Source: a virus. Taken from it: a DNA stretch of 28,319 nucleotides. The position numbers and the translations under genes were made by a program. The stretch covers positions 1 through 28,319 of IMG/VR virus record IMGVR_UViG_3300018418_000098; one strand, 5' to 3'. Of this stretch, positions 10,401-18,550 are shown one piece after another. Numbering within the stretch: the stretch's first letter is position 1; every line of letters begins with the position of its first letter. The notes below the pieces were generated by a model that was not told the origin of the DNA, did no database searches, and saw only the letters and a list, made by a program, of their open reading frames with translations.

Positions 10401-12672
10401 AATTGAAGCTGGTTATAATGATATCAGATTAACCAGATATGATTCTGATAATGCTCAATGGCGGATTGTTGTTGCTGGTAAAAGAGAAGATATATCATTA
10501 GCAGACTCAGCACAAACTCCTGTAAACTATACTTCATATGGCCACAGATCTTTTGCGATTGCTGGTAGATATGATTTAAGAGATTCTGCAAATGGATGGG
10601 TGTCGGATATTGTATGGGAAAAACAATATCAAAGTTTAAGAAATGAAGCTTATGTTGAAGAAATTAATACTCTTCTATCAGAAGATTCCAATCAAAGAGA
10701 ATGGTACTTAAATGAGCCTGATCATAATAACAATATGGGCAACAACCGTGTTATTATGTTAGCCACTGGTCTTAATCTTGATAGTGACGCATCTAATAGT
10801 TTTGGTATGCTTTGGAGAAATGATACACTTGTTGCGGGTATAAATGATTCAGATGGCTCATTGTATTTTGCAAATACTCTTGGGCATATGGGCGAGGACT
10901 TTATTAATAAAGATATGGTTTGGGATCGTCTCGGTAAAAACTTTGTATTTGGTGGAAGTTCAACTTCGCACTCCTATGGCAGAGATGCTGTAATGTTTAG
11001 ACAATGGAAAACTGGATTTGGAACAGGTGTATATCATACATCATATTCAACTTCAAATGCTTATTATTATGATTCTAATCCCATTACTGCAATAAATGAT
11101 ACAGTTTTACAAAACAATACCACTGAAATATTGGACCCAACAATGTTTACTGTAAACATTGATACAAACAATATTTCAACAAGTGTATTGGATAAAACTT
11201 ATTATAGCACGGAATATAATGGTTCATATGGTGCAAATGGTTTGTTTACTGGATTTCTTGGCATTGTAGAGTTGTCTGGTTTACAAGAATTTTTAAACAC
11301 ACCAAGATATCAAGAAGAAAGAAATAAAGGATATAATATCCACGCTGCAAATGAACTCTTTGAAATATACCAGATGTCGACGGTTGGAGATGCGACCGCG
11401 GACGATGGTAATATATTTGCTTACGATGTTATTAAATCTTCTGATAATGAATATTATTATACAGGCGGCCAAATATCTGGTAATATGGCAAAGACTAATA
11501 CTGGTCTTTCCGGTGTTTATGATTATTGGTTAGGTCAATTTAATATCGCAACAAAGGAATTTCGATTCTGGCAGAACGGATCTGCGGACGATGAAGAAAT
11601 ATATGCAATTACAGAATTAAGGGGTTCTACTCCTTCAAACTTAGTTGAAGATCCACCTGTTACAAATAATGGGTCTGTAAACGGTGTTGTTAGCTGGACT
11701 CCCGATACTGCGGGAACATATTACTATCAATGTGGCAATCATGCTAATATGAATGGTATTATCACTGTTACTGATCAATCAAGTGGCACAGGAACCTATA
11801 ACCTTAATGTTACATCAACATTTACCGGAGGAGCGTTGTATTGGGCAATTTCTGGAACTGATAGAGCTACTACTCATAGCAGTGCTCTTAATCCAACCAT
11901 TACAATGGATACCGGTGATACAGTTAATTTTAGTGTAAGTACAACTAGCAATAATCACCCATTCTATATTCAGGTGTCACCCGGTATTTCACCAAAGGCA
12001 GGAAATATTGCAGTTGTAGGTAGATCAACTGGTGATCTCGCGGGGCCAGGCACAACTATTGGTGGATATGATATTTTCTTAGGTATATTCAATCCTACTA
12101 CATGGAGCGGAGAATATTATGTAAACGGTTCAGGGTTTAATGATAAAGCAATGAACGTACATGATATTGACGACACCATAGAGAATACACTAGCTATTGT
12201 ATATACAACTTTTGGTAGTGTAAATGGTTCAGCAACATTTGGTTCTGAAGATATTGGGGTTATTACGTTTAACTATGCAACTGATACTTGGAGTCAAGGA
12301 TATAATACTGGATCAGAAACCTCAGAAGAAATTGAACAAAATGGTAAGCCAAGTTCAAGATTACCAGACGGAAGAATCGGAGTTGTCTGCAATAGCGCCG
12401 GAGCCTTTGCTGATGATGCCAACACCTTTGGTCTAAAGGATATCGGATTAGGTATCTTTGATTTTGATAGTGACGGTTCTGGCAACTTTAATGGTTGGTC
12501 TAAATATCAAGTAGGATCCGGATCTTCTGATTTCTCATATAGCATAGATAACAATGGATCTACATTCTTAGTAACAGGATATTCGGAAGCAACATGGGAT
12601 AAAGAAGTACATGGTGTGTTTGTTGAATTCGACCCCGAAAGAGGGTTCTTAGCGAAGTCCGCAGGGAGTTAA
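7450..12672 (+). CDS. 1740-aa beta-propeller-like structural protein with inserted cupredoxin segments
   Basis: The start ATG follows AGGAACTTAATAT, 3 nt after the previous stop. Kelch- or propeller-like beta repeats appear to fill most of the protein. Examples are D.QIWRVTDANTI near residue 457, DIFLGIFNP (about 1536) and DIGLGIFDFDSDG (about 1665), with aromatic and acidic turn residues recurring. Two segments break the pattern. Residues about 345-452 are a canonical cupredoxin-like domain (H397, C438, H441, M444). Residues about 1398-1512 carry the same two halves in swapped order (C1428, H1431, M1434, then H1503). No catalytic motif was recognised. The context suggests a large exposed virion protein for receptor or glycan binding. 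The propeller call comes from the repeat pattern only and is moderately sure. Confidence 0.8.
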   Translation: MTIANLTQHYTLVDSDFLGLPVMHHISNDGYWYTYHPSDLTNNATLTGNAISPYQWDSALDIATASALSGEPEKMALDGTIAFIDETHNGSSLRYHGGCIQNIGTGVNDITNINEQDAFFFGHIGTWGDDGTQNGGLLEDDAFYWDRAYHTSAGADWEFYQYHKHLPSNYAQFDDGRLVWDADGYIRPADKQYGYLITIRATSGGSSYNVPLARIHTPSVGGAHNSHNDVTLPSTAGINYLAGGILKGSSNRFHAFYMDSSSTDGEWNVYSRTYTSSSGSFTPQVNYGSFDLATPTFVPYPGGNAQAEGIMSQYPMRVSAGHTFGSYVYWPTIMKAEVIDFGDLVVTANGGNLYQLNGTDRQAPGTLDGVANHPTVRLKVGDTARWAFANSGDASTHPLYIKTNNQTNTTGQAAGASGHGTQYITFTPQTAGTYYYVCVVHSGMYGTIIVEDIDDTYDTQIWRVTDANTISPGTLTRINMPWNFRSTPERPDVLITSVGTKLYVAGTGSLRGGADLYSAETLIDSTGSLYDEGQIVTNTVANDLRIHGFKYNATNTKFYTLLSGTQGTGTYSGKGLYSFDLAGGSFAGYDHLDYDVATGSFITKGPNTSGHIQYTHSNAEFVKKTTSEPEGITQGTSILQYDVASPIFFNKKEINTGAEEYYYQGIYLSDGRKCLVGRVEDNVQNTGLGGDLLLTIIDNENNSISYTYTAEGDDYITGVIEDVQNNSLILSGYAKGELTSKGSQLVHGWGRNLKETADSADMSFTSLFKTNDNGFKLVGNDVRIKSPFLATYDENYNYTGAKYFSLGFDSDEIHTVTPLANHKDYIVSGWTKNGTLYKNGYLARLDSADNVIWSKRFGVSNNYSEITSHAVINNNGIDNIVTFLTNETNDDSSRGAGILSVINAANGDIATSKLMQFSNADFHINRIRPGRPNTGEFLFAGSDKTGNYRAPSWGIGNVNSSTLVDYVRHHSWASTSVADAQIRSIEAGYNDIRLTRYDSDNAQWRIVVAGKREDISLADSAQTPVNYTSYGHRSFAIAGRYDLRDSANGWVSDIVWEKQYQSLRNEAYVEEINTLLSEDSNQREWYLNEPDHNNNMGNNRVIMLATGLNLDSDASNSFGMLWRNDTLVAGINDSDGSLYFANTLGHMGEDFINKDMVWDRLGKNFVFGGSSTSHSYGRDAVMFRQWKTGFGTGVYHTSYSTSNAYYYDSNPITAINDTVLQNNTTEILDPTMFTVNIDTNNISTSVLDKTYYSTEYNGSYGANGLFTGFLGIVELSGLQEFLNTPRYQEERNKGYNIHAANELFEIYQMSTVGDATADDGNIFAYDVIKSSDNEYYYTGGQISGNMAKTNTGLSGVYDYWLGQFNIATKEFRFWQNGSADDEEIYAITELRGSTPSNLVEDPPVTNNGSVNGVVSWTPDTAGTYYYQCGNHANMNGIITVTDQSSGTGTYNLNVTSTFTGGALYWAISGTDRATTHSSALNPTITMDTGDTVNFSVSTTSNNHPFYIQVSPGISPKAGNIAVVGRSTGDLAGPGTTIGGYDIFLGIFNPTTWSGEYYVNGSGFNDKAMNVHDIDDTIENTLAIVYTTFGSVNGSATFGSEDIGVITFNYATDTWSQGYNTGSETSEEIEQNGKPSSRLPDGRIGVVCNSAGAFADDANTFGLKDIGLGIFDFDSDGSGNFNGWSKYQVGSGSSDFSYSIDNNGSTFLVTGYSEATWDKEVHGVFVEFDPERGFLAKSAGS
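8482..8805 (+). other. Cupredoxin-like module inserted in a propeller-like blade
   Basis: The segment runs from an NLYQLNGTDR start through VGDTARWAF, THPLYIK (H397) and TAGTYYYVCVVHSGMYGTI (C438, H441, M444). The flanking text (EVIDFGDLVV before, DTQIWRVTDANTI after) looks like the two halves of one propeller strand motif. The module is therefore probably an insertion in a loop. Ligand identities are seen; the insertion is inferred. Confidence 0.6.
11641..11985 (+). other. Cupredoxin-like module with halves in reversed order (circularly permuted)
   Basis: The C-terminal half comes first (VTNNGS...SWTPDTAGTYYYQCGNHANMNGIITV, with C1428, H1431 and M1434). A short linker leads to the N-terminal half (SGTDRATTHSSALNP, then GDTVNFSV and NNHPFYIQ with H1503). 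In the module at 5195-5500 these halves occur in the opposite order. Both ends join propeller-like text. Confidence 0.6.
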
Positions 12673-12675
12673 TAA

Positions 12676-14883
12676 ATGGCAGCGTTAAATTTTCCAATCA
12701 ACCCATCACATGGTGATACATATAGTACTAATAGCATATCATATTTTTATGATAGTGATACTACATCTTGGGTTGCATCTACATTTATTGGCTATACTGG
12801 ATCTCAAGGTTTTACGGGATCTAAGGGGTCGGGTTATACTGGATCTCAAGGTAACCTAGGATTTGTTGGTTCGGTAGGTTTTACAGGATCTATTGGTTTT
12901 ACAGGTTCTAGAGGTTATGGTGGATCTGCAGCTGCTCAGGGCTTAAAATACGAAGCTGATCCAAGTTCAACAACTGTTAACCAAGCCGCTAGTGGTTCTA
13001 TTCGTTGGAACAATGCTACACTTACATCTGCCTCTCAGATTGGTATTCACAGAACAAGTTCAGATGGTCATGATAATATTAACTATTTAAATACCTTTGA
13101 CGATTATGGGGGTACTACTGATCGTGGTTATCTAATGATAAGATCTGCAGATGCTAACTCATCTGACTTTTTACTTTATAGAGTTACTGGAAATAGTACT
13201 TTCTCTAATAGTGTAATGTTGTTTGATGTTACATACCTTGGAGGTACAGCTGTATTCTCAGCAAATGAAGACACTATTTTATCTTATACCCATAGAGGTA
13301 ATTCAGGCTTTGTGGGCTCACAAGGTGATCAAGGGTTTACAGGTTCACAAGGTCTCAGAGGATATTCTGGATCGTTAGGTTATTCTGGATCAGTTGGTGA
13401 TAAAGGAGATATTGGATATACTGGATCACAAGGTAACCAAGGTGTGCCAGGTATTAGTGGTTCTGGAGGAGGTATATTCGGGCTTGTCGGTGAAAAGTCA
13501 GCAACTCCTGCTTCTGGAGATCAATTCTCATTTGGTAACGGTGCTACTGGTAATATCTATGGTGTAAAAATACCAGAAGATATGGTTCTTGAAGCTATCA
13601 CAGTTACAACCCAAAATGCTGTAACAACTCCTATGAACATTTCTGTAAGAAGAGGTGGTGCTGCTATTGCACAGGCCCAAGTTGGCTTTGGTAATAATGA
13701 TGTAAGAATATCAAATTTAAACGTATCAATAAACGCAGATGATGAAATTTCTATACGATGCGAAACATCTTCTACTGGTTCGGGTGCAGTAATTGCAACT
13801 GCTTGGTTTACCACAAATGGAGCTAAAGGTTATACAGGATCTCAGGGTATTCAGGGTCCTCAGGGTCCTTTAGGTGATACAGGTTATACTGGGTCTCAGG
13901 GTGTTATTGGTTATACTGGATCTCAGGGAGATATTGGTTATACAGGATCTAAGGGCGATCAAGGTATTCAGGGACCTATCGGCTATACTGGTTCTCAAGG
14001 TATACAAGGTCTTCGGGGATATACAGGATCTCAAGGTATACAAGGTGTAAGAGGCTACACAGGTTCTCAAGGTGTTATTGGTTATACAGGATCAAGAGGC
14101 TCAGACGGTACATCGATTGCAATTCAAGGGTCTGTTGCTACAACAGGTAATCTACCAAGTTCTGGCAACACAGCAGGTGATGCTTACATTGTTACAGCTA
14201 ATGGTAATCTATATGTTTGGGATGGTTCTGCATGGATTGACGCAGGGCAATTTGCTGGCTATACTGGATCTCAAGGGGTAAGAGGTTATACTGGTTCTAA
14301 AGGTGATACAGGAGCTGGAGGCCCAGGAGGTGCACAAGGCCCTAGAGGATATACAGGTTCTCAAGGTATTCAAGGTCCTGGTGGTCCTGGAGGTCCTCAA
14401 GGCCCTAGAGGTTATACAGGATCTAGAGGTGCAACAGGACCAGGTGGCGGTACTGGTCCTCAAGGCCCTAGAGGTTATACGGGCTCTAAAGGTAATACGG
14501 GTCCTGGAGGTCCTAGAGGATATACAGGTTCTCAGGGTAATACGGGTCCTGGAGGTCCAGCGGGTCCTGGAGGTCCAGCGGGTCCTAGAGGTTATACGGG
14601 CTCTAAAGGTGATACAGGTCCTGGAGGTCCAGCTGGACCAGGTGGCGGTACTGGTCCTAGAGGTTATACGGGCTCTAAAGGTAATACGGGTCCTGGAGGC
14701 CCAGCGGGTCCTGGTGGTCCTCAAGGCCCTAGAGGTTATACAGGATCTAAAGGTTCAAACGGAACCAACGGCAGTGCTGGGCCTACAGGCCCTAGAGGAT
14801 ATACAGGTTCTAAAGGTGCCACAGGGCCGGCAGGTACTACATCAGCAGCTAAAGCTATTGCTATGGCAATTGTATTTGGGTAA
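12676..14883 (+). CDS. Collagen-like fibre protein with GYTGSQG repeats
   Basis: This 735-aa protein starts [16 protein letters not shown], the same N-terminal motif as the protein at 6103, with GGGAG as RBS and a start 3 nt after the previous stop. Four Gly-X-Y blocks (nt about 12790-12927, 13300-13470, 13828-14106 and 14257-14838) alternate with globular inserts. The inserts are residues about 85-205, a second beta domain at about 273-384, and a short [20 protein letters not shown] module at about 500-525. The last block is rich in GPGGP and GPRGYTGS, then the chain ends in [12 protein letters not shown]. Collagen-like blocks in phage fibres are known to form trimeric stalks, so this is likely a trimeric fibre. 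Without prolyl hydroxylase, stability would depend on sequence and caps. Receptor specificity is unknown. Confidence 0.88.
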   Translation: MAALNFPINPSHGDTYSTNSISYFYDSDTTSWVASTFIGYTGSQGFTGSKGSGYTGSQGNLGFVGSVGFTGSIGFTGSRGYGGSAAAQGLKYEADPSSTTVNQAASGSIRWNNATLTSASQIGIHRTSSDGHDNINYLNTFDDYGGTTDRGYLMIRSADANSSDFLLYRVTGNSTFSNSVMLFDVTYLGGTAVFSANEDTILSYTHRGNSGFVGSQGDQGFTGSQGLRGYSGSLGYSGSVGDKGDIGYTGSQGNQGVPGISGSGGGIFGLVGEKSATPASGDQFSFGNGATGNIYGVKIPEDMVLEAITVTTQNAVTTPMNISVRRGGAAIAQAQVGFGNNDVRISNLNVSINADDEISIRCETSSTGSGAVIATAWFTTNGAKGYTGSQGIQGPQGPLGDTGYTGSQGVIGYTGSQGDIGYTGSKGDQGIQGPIGYTGSQGIQGLRGYTGSQGIQGVRGYTGSQGVIGYTGSRGSDGTSIAIQGSVATTGNLPSSGNTAGDAYIVTANGNLYVWDGSAWIDAGQFAGYTGSQGVRGYTGSKGDTGAGGPGGAQGPRGYTGSQGIQGPGGPGGPQGPRGYTGSRGATGPGGGTGPQGPRGYTGSKGNTGPGGPRGYTGSQGNTGPGGPAGPGGPAGPRGYTGSKGDTGPGGPAGPGGGTGPRGYTGSKGNTGPGGPAGPGGPQGPRGYTGSKGSNGTNGSAGPTGPRGYTGSKGATGPAGTTSAAKAIAMAIVFG
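12790..14838 (+). repeat. Collagen-like GYTGSQG coding repeats (four blocks)
   Basis: Units such as GGTTATACAGGATCTCAAGG recur with synonymous variation in four blocks. The last two, at 13828-14106 and 14257-14838, are the densest. Near-identical units (for example GGTTATACGGGCTCTAAAGG at several places in 14470-14690) point to recent slippage or recombination. The repeats keep the Gly-X-Y triplet phase. Confidence 0.85.
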
Positions 14884-14888
14884 ATAAT

Positions 14889-15278
14889 ATGGACTTCGGA
14901 CAAAATACATATGCCGAAATGGAAAGTAGGGTATCGCTAAAGAACTTTACGGCAACAGATTGGATACTTGATACTGCATATGGTTCCCCTGGGAAATTAG
15001 TTCACCTTACTATAGCCAATGTTGATACCAATCAATTGGACCGGCAGATAAGTATTGTTGCTTCACAAACTAGAGGTGGAGTTTCTTCTGGTAATGTATA
15101 CTTATGCCATGATTTTTGGATACCATGGGGATCCGCATTGGTTCTTGGTGGGAGGTCGGCTCCGTTGTATTTAGATCCAGGCACACAAAGTAATGACAGC
15201 ACCGCGTTGAAATGGGTGACTTCAGAACCTAATAATTGTTTTCAATTTGCTATTGAATGGTGGGAGGCAGATTCTTAA
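14889..15278 (+). CDS. Small beta-sandwich-like fibre accessory protein A
   Basis: This 129-aa protein starts 5 nt after the collagen-like gene. It reads GKLVHLTIANVD, then an ISIVASQ strand, VYLCHDFWIPWGSALVLGG and PLYLDPG. The order is strand, then IP-x-GS-x-L, then L-x-L-x-PG/GD. That order is seen in small phage proteins of predicted beta-sandwich fold linked to tails. It ends FAIEWWEADS, echoing the IQLEWTEEWYG end of the next gene. I do not recognise a named family. Probably one of a set of small head or fibre decorations or adhesin parts encoded in tandem here. Confidence 0.7.
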   Translation: MDFGQNTYAEMESRVSLKNFTATDWILDTAYGSPGKLVHLTIANVDTNQLDRQISIVASQTRGGVSSGNVYLCHDFWIPWGSALVLGGRSAPLYLDPGTQSNDSTALKWVTSEPNNCFQFAIEWWEADS

Positions 15279-15700
15279 TGCCAATAAATGTATGGTCAGA
15301 TAATACTGTAACAAAAATTAGATACAATTTTACCAACATGCCATCAGCAGAGGCACAAATTTTTAATTGGAGTGGGTCTAATTTTACAAGTGTACGAATA
15401 TTTAATATGAGAGCCTACATGCTTGATGGTACAAATGGTTCGGGTCAAGACTCTTTTAATAGAATATATCTAGGTGTATATGGAGATGCAAGTAATCCGT
15501 ATGCGAAGTTTTGGAGGTTTAATGGTCTTAAGATTTGGAGAGGACAAGTACATCAACTAGTAAATAAAAACAATCCTATTCATATTACTACAGCAAGTGA
15601 CTATGCTAACACTGGTCTAAATAATAACTGGAGAATGATGGGATATAAAGTTGGTAATGAAAACATTCAACTAGAATGGACGGAGGAATGGTATGGTTGA
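15278..15700 (+). CDS. Small beta-sandwich-like fibre accessory protein B
   Basis: The best start is the ATG at 15278 (MPINVWSDN, 140 aa). It overlaps the previous TAA by 1 nt (TAATG) and has a strong GGGAGG at 15262-15267. A longer in-frame start at 15257 would bury this RBS. The middle reads FNGLKIWRGQVHQLVNKNNPIHI, which aligns with FNGLQIARGNTYNLATKDAPIMI in the next gene, so the two are probable paralogues. The protein ends with an IQLEWTEEW strand. Function is not recognised; its place in the adhesin cluster suggests a virion surface protein. Confidence 0.7.
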   Translation: MPINVWSDNTVTKIRYNFTNMPSAEAQIFNWSGSNFTSVRIFNMRAYMLDGTNGSGQDSFNRIYLGVYGDASNPYAKFWRFNGLKIWRGQVHQLVNKNNPIHITTASDYANTGLNNNWRMMGYKVGNENIQLEWTEEWYG

Positions 15701-16214
15701 TAGTTGGTTTGATAGAGGTGGTGCAACTTCTCCAGAAGGAAATGTACAACTTCGTACGTATAGTGTTGGAATACCTATTCAGTCTGCTGGAAGTCCAACA
15801 AACCCAAGTAGGGTTATATATCCGGCCAGCCAAGTTTATAGAATTATAGGTATGTACATATGCAATAGAACAACTACAGAAGCTCCTACAATTGGAATGT
15901 GTTTGTATGGGCACACCACTAGTTATTCTAATTATGTAATTGTATTTAATGGTTTACAAATAGCAAGGGGCAATACATACAACCTTGCTACTAAGGATGC
16001 ACCTATAATGATAGTTAATCCACAGGCAAGGGAAAGCATTGCACCAATGCACCCTCTTTCCCGAAATAGCAGTGGATCAGGTTATGCTCCAAATAACATT
16101 AATTATGGTGATTCGTGGATGACCAGAAGGATAGGGTTCTGGTCAAATAATAGTACCTATAGTACAAACCTTGATCTTAATATTACATATGAAGGGTGGA
16201 GTTTTCCGTCATGA
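15693..16214 (+). CDS. Small beta-sandwich-like fibre accessory protein C
   Basis: This 173-aa protein overlaps its upstream neighbour by 8 nt (ATGGTTGA), with GGAGG 6 nt upstream of the ATG. A central strand pattern (RIIGMYICNRTT, then IGMCLYG, VFNGLQIARG and DAPIMI) parallels the preceding 140-aa protein. The C-terminus LDLNITYEGWSF again ends on a strand plus aromatic residues. Two cysteines are present, but no metal site is obvious. A likely paralogue within a tandem family; precise role unknown. Confidence 0.7.
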   Translation: MVDSWFDRGGATSPEGNVQLRTYSVGIPIQSAGSPTNPSRVIYPASQVYRIIGMYICNRTTTEAPTIGMCLYGHTTSYSNYVIVFNGLQIARGNTYNLATKDAPIMIVNPQARESIAPMHPLSRNSSGSGYAPNNINYGDSWMTRRIGFWSNNSTYSTNLDLNITYEGWSFPS

Positions 16215-16837
16215 GTTTTCCTGGGGAACCTATGTTTGCCGATTTAACAGAATACACCGGCGCGAGAATGATAAGTGGTATTAGTAGAACTAATAACCTA
16301 ACAACTGGTTTAAGTACAGACGCTTATACCTCTTTATTTACATTAACCGATATGCAGACATCTCCATATTGGCCTGATGACTACCATAACAAGACAGGGG
16401 CTACATTTGATATCAGAGAATCGGCAGTTTGTATAACAACCGCGTCCGCGTGGATAGAAATTCCATCTTCCAGTACTACCATGGTATCGACGCCGTCCTT
16501 ATATACATATCCCCCATGGGTGAAGATTGATATAGAATGGGGTATTTCTTCATCATCAATTTATCAAATTTCCGAACCACGATTTGCACTTCAATGGCCA
16601 ACAAGTTATGATAAGCAAAGCCCAACTCAACTTTGGACTAATGAAGCGCCTGTTTGGGTTTTACCATCACGACACTCCATGAGTGCGACTGATCCGAATG
16701 CAGGTTCTTTGGCATCTGTAAACACGAGAGTTATAGCAAAGTTTTATACACCAACTGGCAGTTGGAGTAGTCGTATATCTGGTACGGCTTATGGGGTTGT
16801 AATGTGGAACGGTATAGTATTTCATAAATATACATAA
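16211..16837 (+). CDS. Hypothetical structural protein D
   Basis: Start ATG 16211 (MSFPGEPMF, 208 aa) overlaps the previous stop as ATGA, with GGGTGGAG just upstream. An in-frame GTG at 16196 is less likely. The protein is Trp/Ser/Thr-rich with many short strands (WIEIPSSSTT, WVKIDIEWG, VIAKFYTPTGSW, YGVVMWNGIVFHKYT). It has no cysteine cluster, signal peptide or membrane helix. It lacks the FNGL-x-I-x-RG motif of proteins B and C, though it shares their size range and beta-rich look. Not recognised; presumed adhesin or fibre component by context. Confidence 0.65.
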   Translation: MSFPGEPMFADLTEYTGARMISGISRTNNLTTGLSTDAYTSLFTLTDMQTSPYWPDDYHNKTGATFDIRESAVCITTASAWIEIPSSSTTMVSTPSLYTYPPWVKIDIEWGISSSSIYQISEPRFALQWPTSYDKQSPTQLWTNEAPVWVLPSRHSMSATDPNAGSLASVNTRVIAKFYTPTGSWSSRISGTAYGVVMWNGIVFHKYT

Positions 16838-16847
16838 GGATATTTTT

Positions 16848-17222
16848 ATGACACAATATATAAATCAGGTTACTGATTGGAATTTTGGATATTATATTGG
16901 CGCTATTACTAATGGTGCTCACCAACGTATATTTAATGCGGCTAATACAGGTGTTGTTGATTGGGTTGATGGTATTATAAATTTGACCTTTGCCAACACT
17001 TATCAATCTAATACAACGGAATACATATACATATATACAAAAATTGGGGGAACAACGCGTTATTTGATTTATAATCAAGAGCTACTCCCATACGAAACAT
17101 TTACACCCTTTAGTTTTAATAACCCTTTATGGATTGGTGGTAATAATACGTCAAATGAACTCTGGGCCTATACTACTAGTGGTTATGTACCATATTATAC
17201 CAGTTACATTTTTATAGAATAA
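16848..17222 (+). CDS. Small beta-sandwich-like fibre accessory protein E
   Basis: This 124-aa protein starts at the ATG preceded by AAGGA, 10 nt after the previous stop. It reads INLTFANTYQSN, then EYIYIYTKIGGTTRYLIYN, ELLPYETFTPFSFNNPLWIGG and NELWAYTTSG. The order of strand, asymmetric loop, x-LLP-x-E and PLWIGG resembles protein A, suggesting the same fold. No enzyme motif was seen. A tiny member of the tandem surface-protein set. Confidence 0.65.
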   Translation: MTQYINQVTDWNFGYYIGAITNGAHQRIFNAANTGVVDWVDGIINLTFANTYQSNTTEYIYIYTKIGGTTRYLIYNQELLPYETFTPFSFNNPLWIGGNNTSNELWAYTTSGYVPYYTSYIFIE

Positions 17223-17232
17223 TGGAAATACA

Positions 17233-17748
17233 ATGGCTTTAACTTGGAAACCAATTACAAAATATGGTAAAATAACTGCTCAGGGGTTTGCCCAAGGCCG
17301 CAGCTATGTGAACTTGTTAACCACGGATGGTACTGCATCAAATCCTTTTTATTTTGTAACACATTTCGCTATTGGCACAAATGAACTTAATACGAGCGAA
17401 GCACCTGTTACTCTTCACCCAAGAATATTTTTACGCATGGGTCAAGGCTCTAACTATGGTTCAGGTGGAGGTGGATATGATATGATTTTCGATTATGGAA
17501 ATGATCAAACGTATAACTCTCAGGTCTCTGCACTCTATAGTAGAAGTGTACATACATATCAAGATAACAGTAGTTTAATGAGAACCTTAATATCAAGGGA
17601 GAATGCATTTTTTCTTAGTGGACCAAATAATTATATAAAATTTGCAATGCATCATGAAGTTTCTGGTAGAGTTTTTAGTTATGTTTTTTCTTATGTTGAA
17701 TGTTTAGCTAGCTCTAATATTACTTATAACGGGGATTGGACGTTCTAA
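17233..17748 (+). CDS. Hypothetical structural protein F
   Basis: This 171-aa protein (MALTWKPITKYGKITAQ) starts at 17233, with GGAAA upstream. A Gly-rich turn (GSNYGSGGGGYDM) sits in the middle. The second half holds long strands (NYIKFAMHHEVSGRVFSYVF), and the chain ends ITYNGDWTF. There is one Cys and no catalytic signature. Its stop overlaps the next start by 1 nt (TAATG). I do not recognise the family; the tandem context points to a virion surface role. Confidence 0.65.
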   Translation: MALTWKPITKYGKITAQGFAQGRSYVNLLTTDGTASNPFYFVTHFAIGTNELNTSEAPVTLHPRIFLRMGQGSNYGSGGGGYDMIFDYGNDQTYNSQVSALYSRSVHTYQDNSSLMRTLISRENAFFLSGPNNYIKFAMHHEVSGRVFSYVFSYVECLASSNITYNGDWTF

Positions 17749-18542
17749 TGACTTTTTTAACAAGTAGAGGTGGAAAAGTATATCACCCTGGTGTGCAAGG
17801 TACAGTTTCAGGTCACGGTCAGGATATACCGGCATATCATGCTGGGGCTGAACATCCAGGAGTATATGACTTTGCCGCGATTTTTAGCCAGGAATCAAAT
17901 AATAACGAGACTGATGTATTTAGAGGATGGTCAGCTGGTAAAACTGGACTTGGTCCTACTCCGGGATACTATGATGGTATTCTAGGTAGCTCAACTACTA
18001 ATTCAGGTAACACTACCCCGCAACCAGTTGGTATTTACTATAGAAGATCCCTTTTAGGATATGTTATTCCCGCAGCAACAATTCAAGCTGCGATTGCACA
18101 ATCTGCTCAAGGATGTACAATTTCAGGTATAGGTTTTTATCAAAGTAGAGGTGTTAGTGCTTCCTATAGTCCCCTACCCAACTACGCTGTGGCAATGGCC
18201 CATTTGCCAAACGGTGGACACACATCAAGTGCGTTTGATACAAACCGTACAGATTTTACAACGGTAAAAGCACAACATAGTTTAGCTATAACAGCAACTG
18301 GTCAAAAAAGAATTGCATTAGATACAAACTTTAATTATAATGGGAACGACGCTCTTTGTATAATTTTTGCATGGGGTCAATGCCCGACCAACTGGACTAG
18401 CAATGGTCCTCTTGTGTATACAGCAACCACCGCAGGTACTCTTTATTATTCGTGGACTGATGGTTCTGGTACTTATTTGGTTACTAATACGGGGTCATCC
18501 CAAAACACCACCCGGCCATATTTTGAAATTCTAGTTGCATAG
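17748..18542 (+). CDS. Predicted carbohydrate-binding-like adhesin protein G
   Basis: Start ATG 17748 (MTFLTSRGGKVYH, 264 aa) is chosen over an in-frame TTG at 17736 because it forms a TAATG junction. The C-terminal two thirds (about residue 100 on) follows a strand order I associate with secreted Bacteroidetes-type beta-sandwich modules. The order is CTISGIGFYQS, then LPNYAVAMAH, a long loop ending DFTTVKAQ, IALDTNFNYNGNDALCIIFAWGQCP, YSWTDGSGTY and a terminal TRPYFEILV. Such modules often bind surface glycans, but the resemblance is by pattern and may only reflect fold. Three cysteines lie in this part. It immediately precedes the Gly-rich adhesin gene. Confidence 0.7.
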   Translation: MTFLTSRGGKVYHPGVQGTVSGHGQDIPAYHAGAEHPGVYDFAAIFSQESNNNETDVFRGWSAGKTGLGPTPGYYDGILGSSTTNSGNTTPQPVGIYYRRSLLGYVIPAATIQAAIAQSAQGCTISGIGFYQSRGVSASYSPLPNYAVAMAHLPNGGHTSSAFDTNRTDFTTVKAQHSLAITATGQKRIALDTNFNYNGNDALCIIFAWGQCPTNWTSNGPLVYTATTAGTLYYSWTDGSGTYLVTNTGSSQNTTRPYFEILVA

Positions 18543-18550
18543 GTAAAAAA

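Noticed and set aside
4456-11985. Cupredoxin modules as a phage-borne plastocyanin-type metabolic gene
   Set aside because: They are embedded in large structural proteins without signal peptides or free-standing carrier genes, so an electron-carrier auxiliary gene is not supported.
14209-14724. 171-aa ORF on the minus strand, rich in Arg-Thr repeats
   Set aside because: It is the antisense of the collagen-like repeats, with no RBS; the periodicity explains the open frame.
12790-14838. Direct repeats as a CRISPR array
   Set aside because: The units are in phase with Gly-X-Y codons, have no unique spacers and are translated.
14303-14887. 194-aa + strand ORF in a second frame of the collagen-like gene
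   Set aside because: A repeat shadow, with low-complexity Leu/Val/Gln/Glu text and no own start signal.
16823-16830. CATAAATA as a late promoter before the 124-aa gene
   Set aside because: The first base differs from the late box, it lies inside the upstream coding end and leaves almost no leader; chance is likely in AT-rich DNA.
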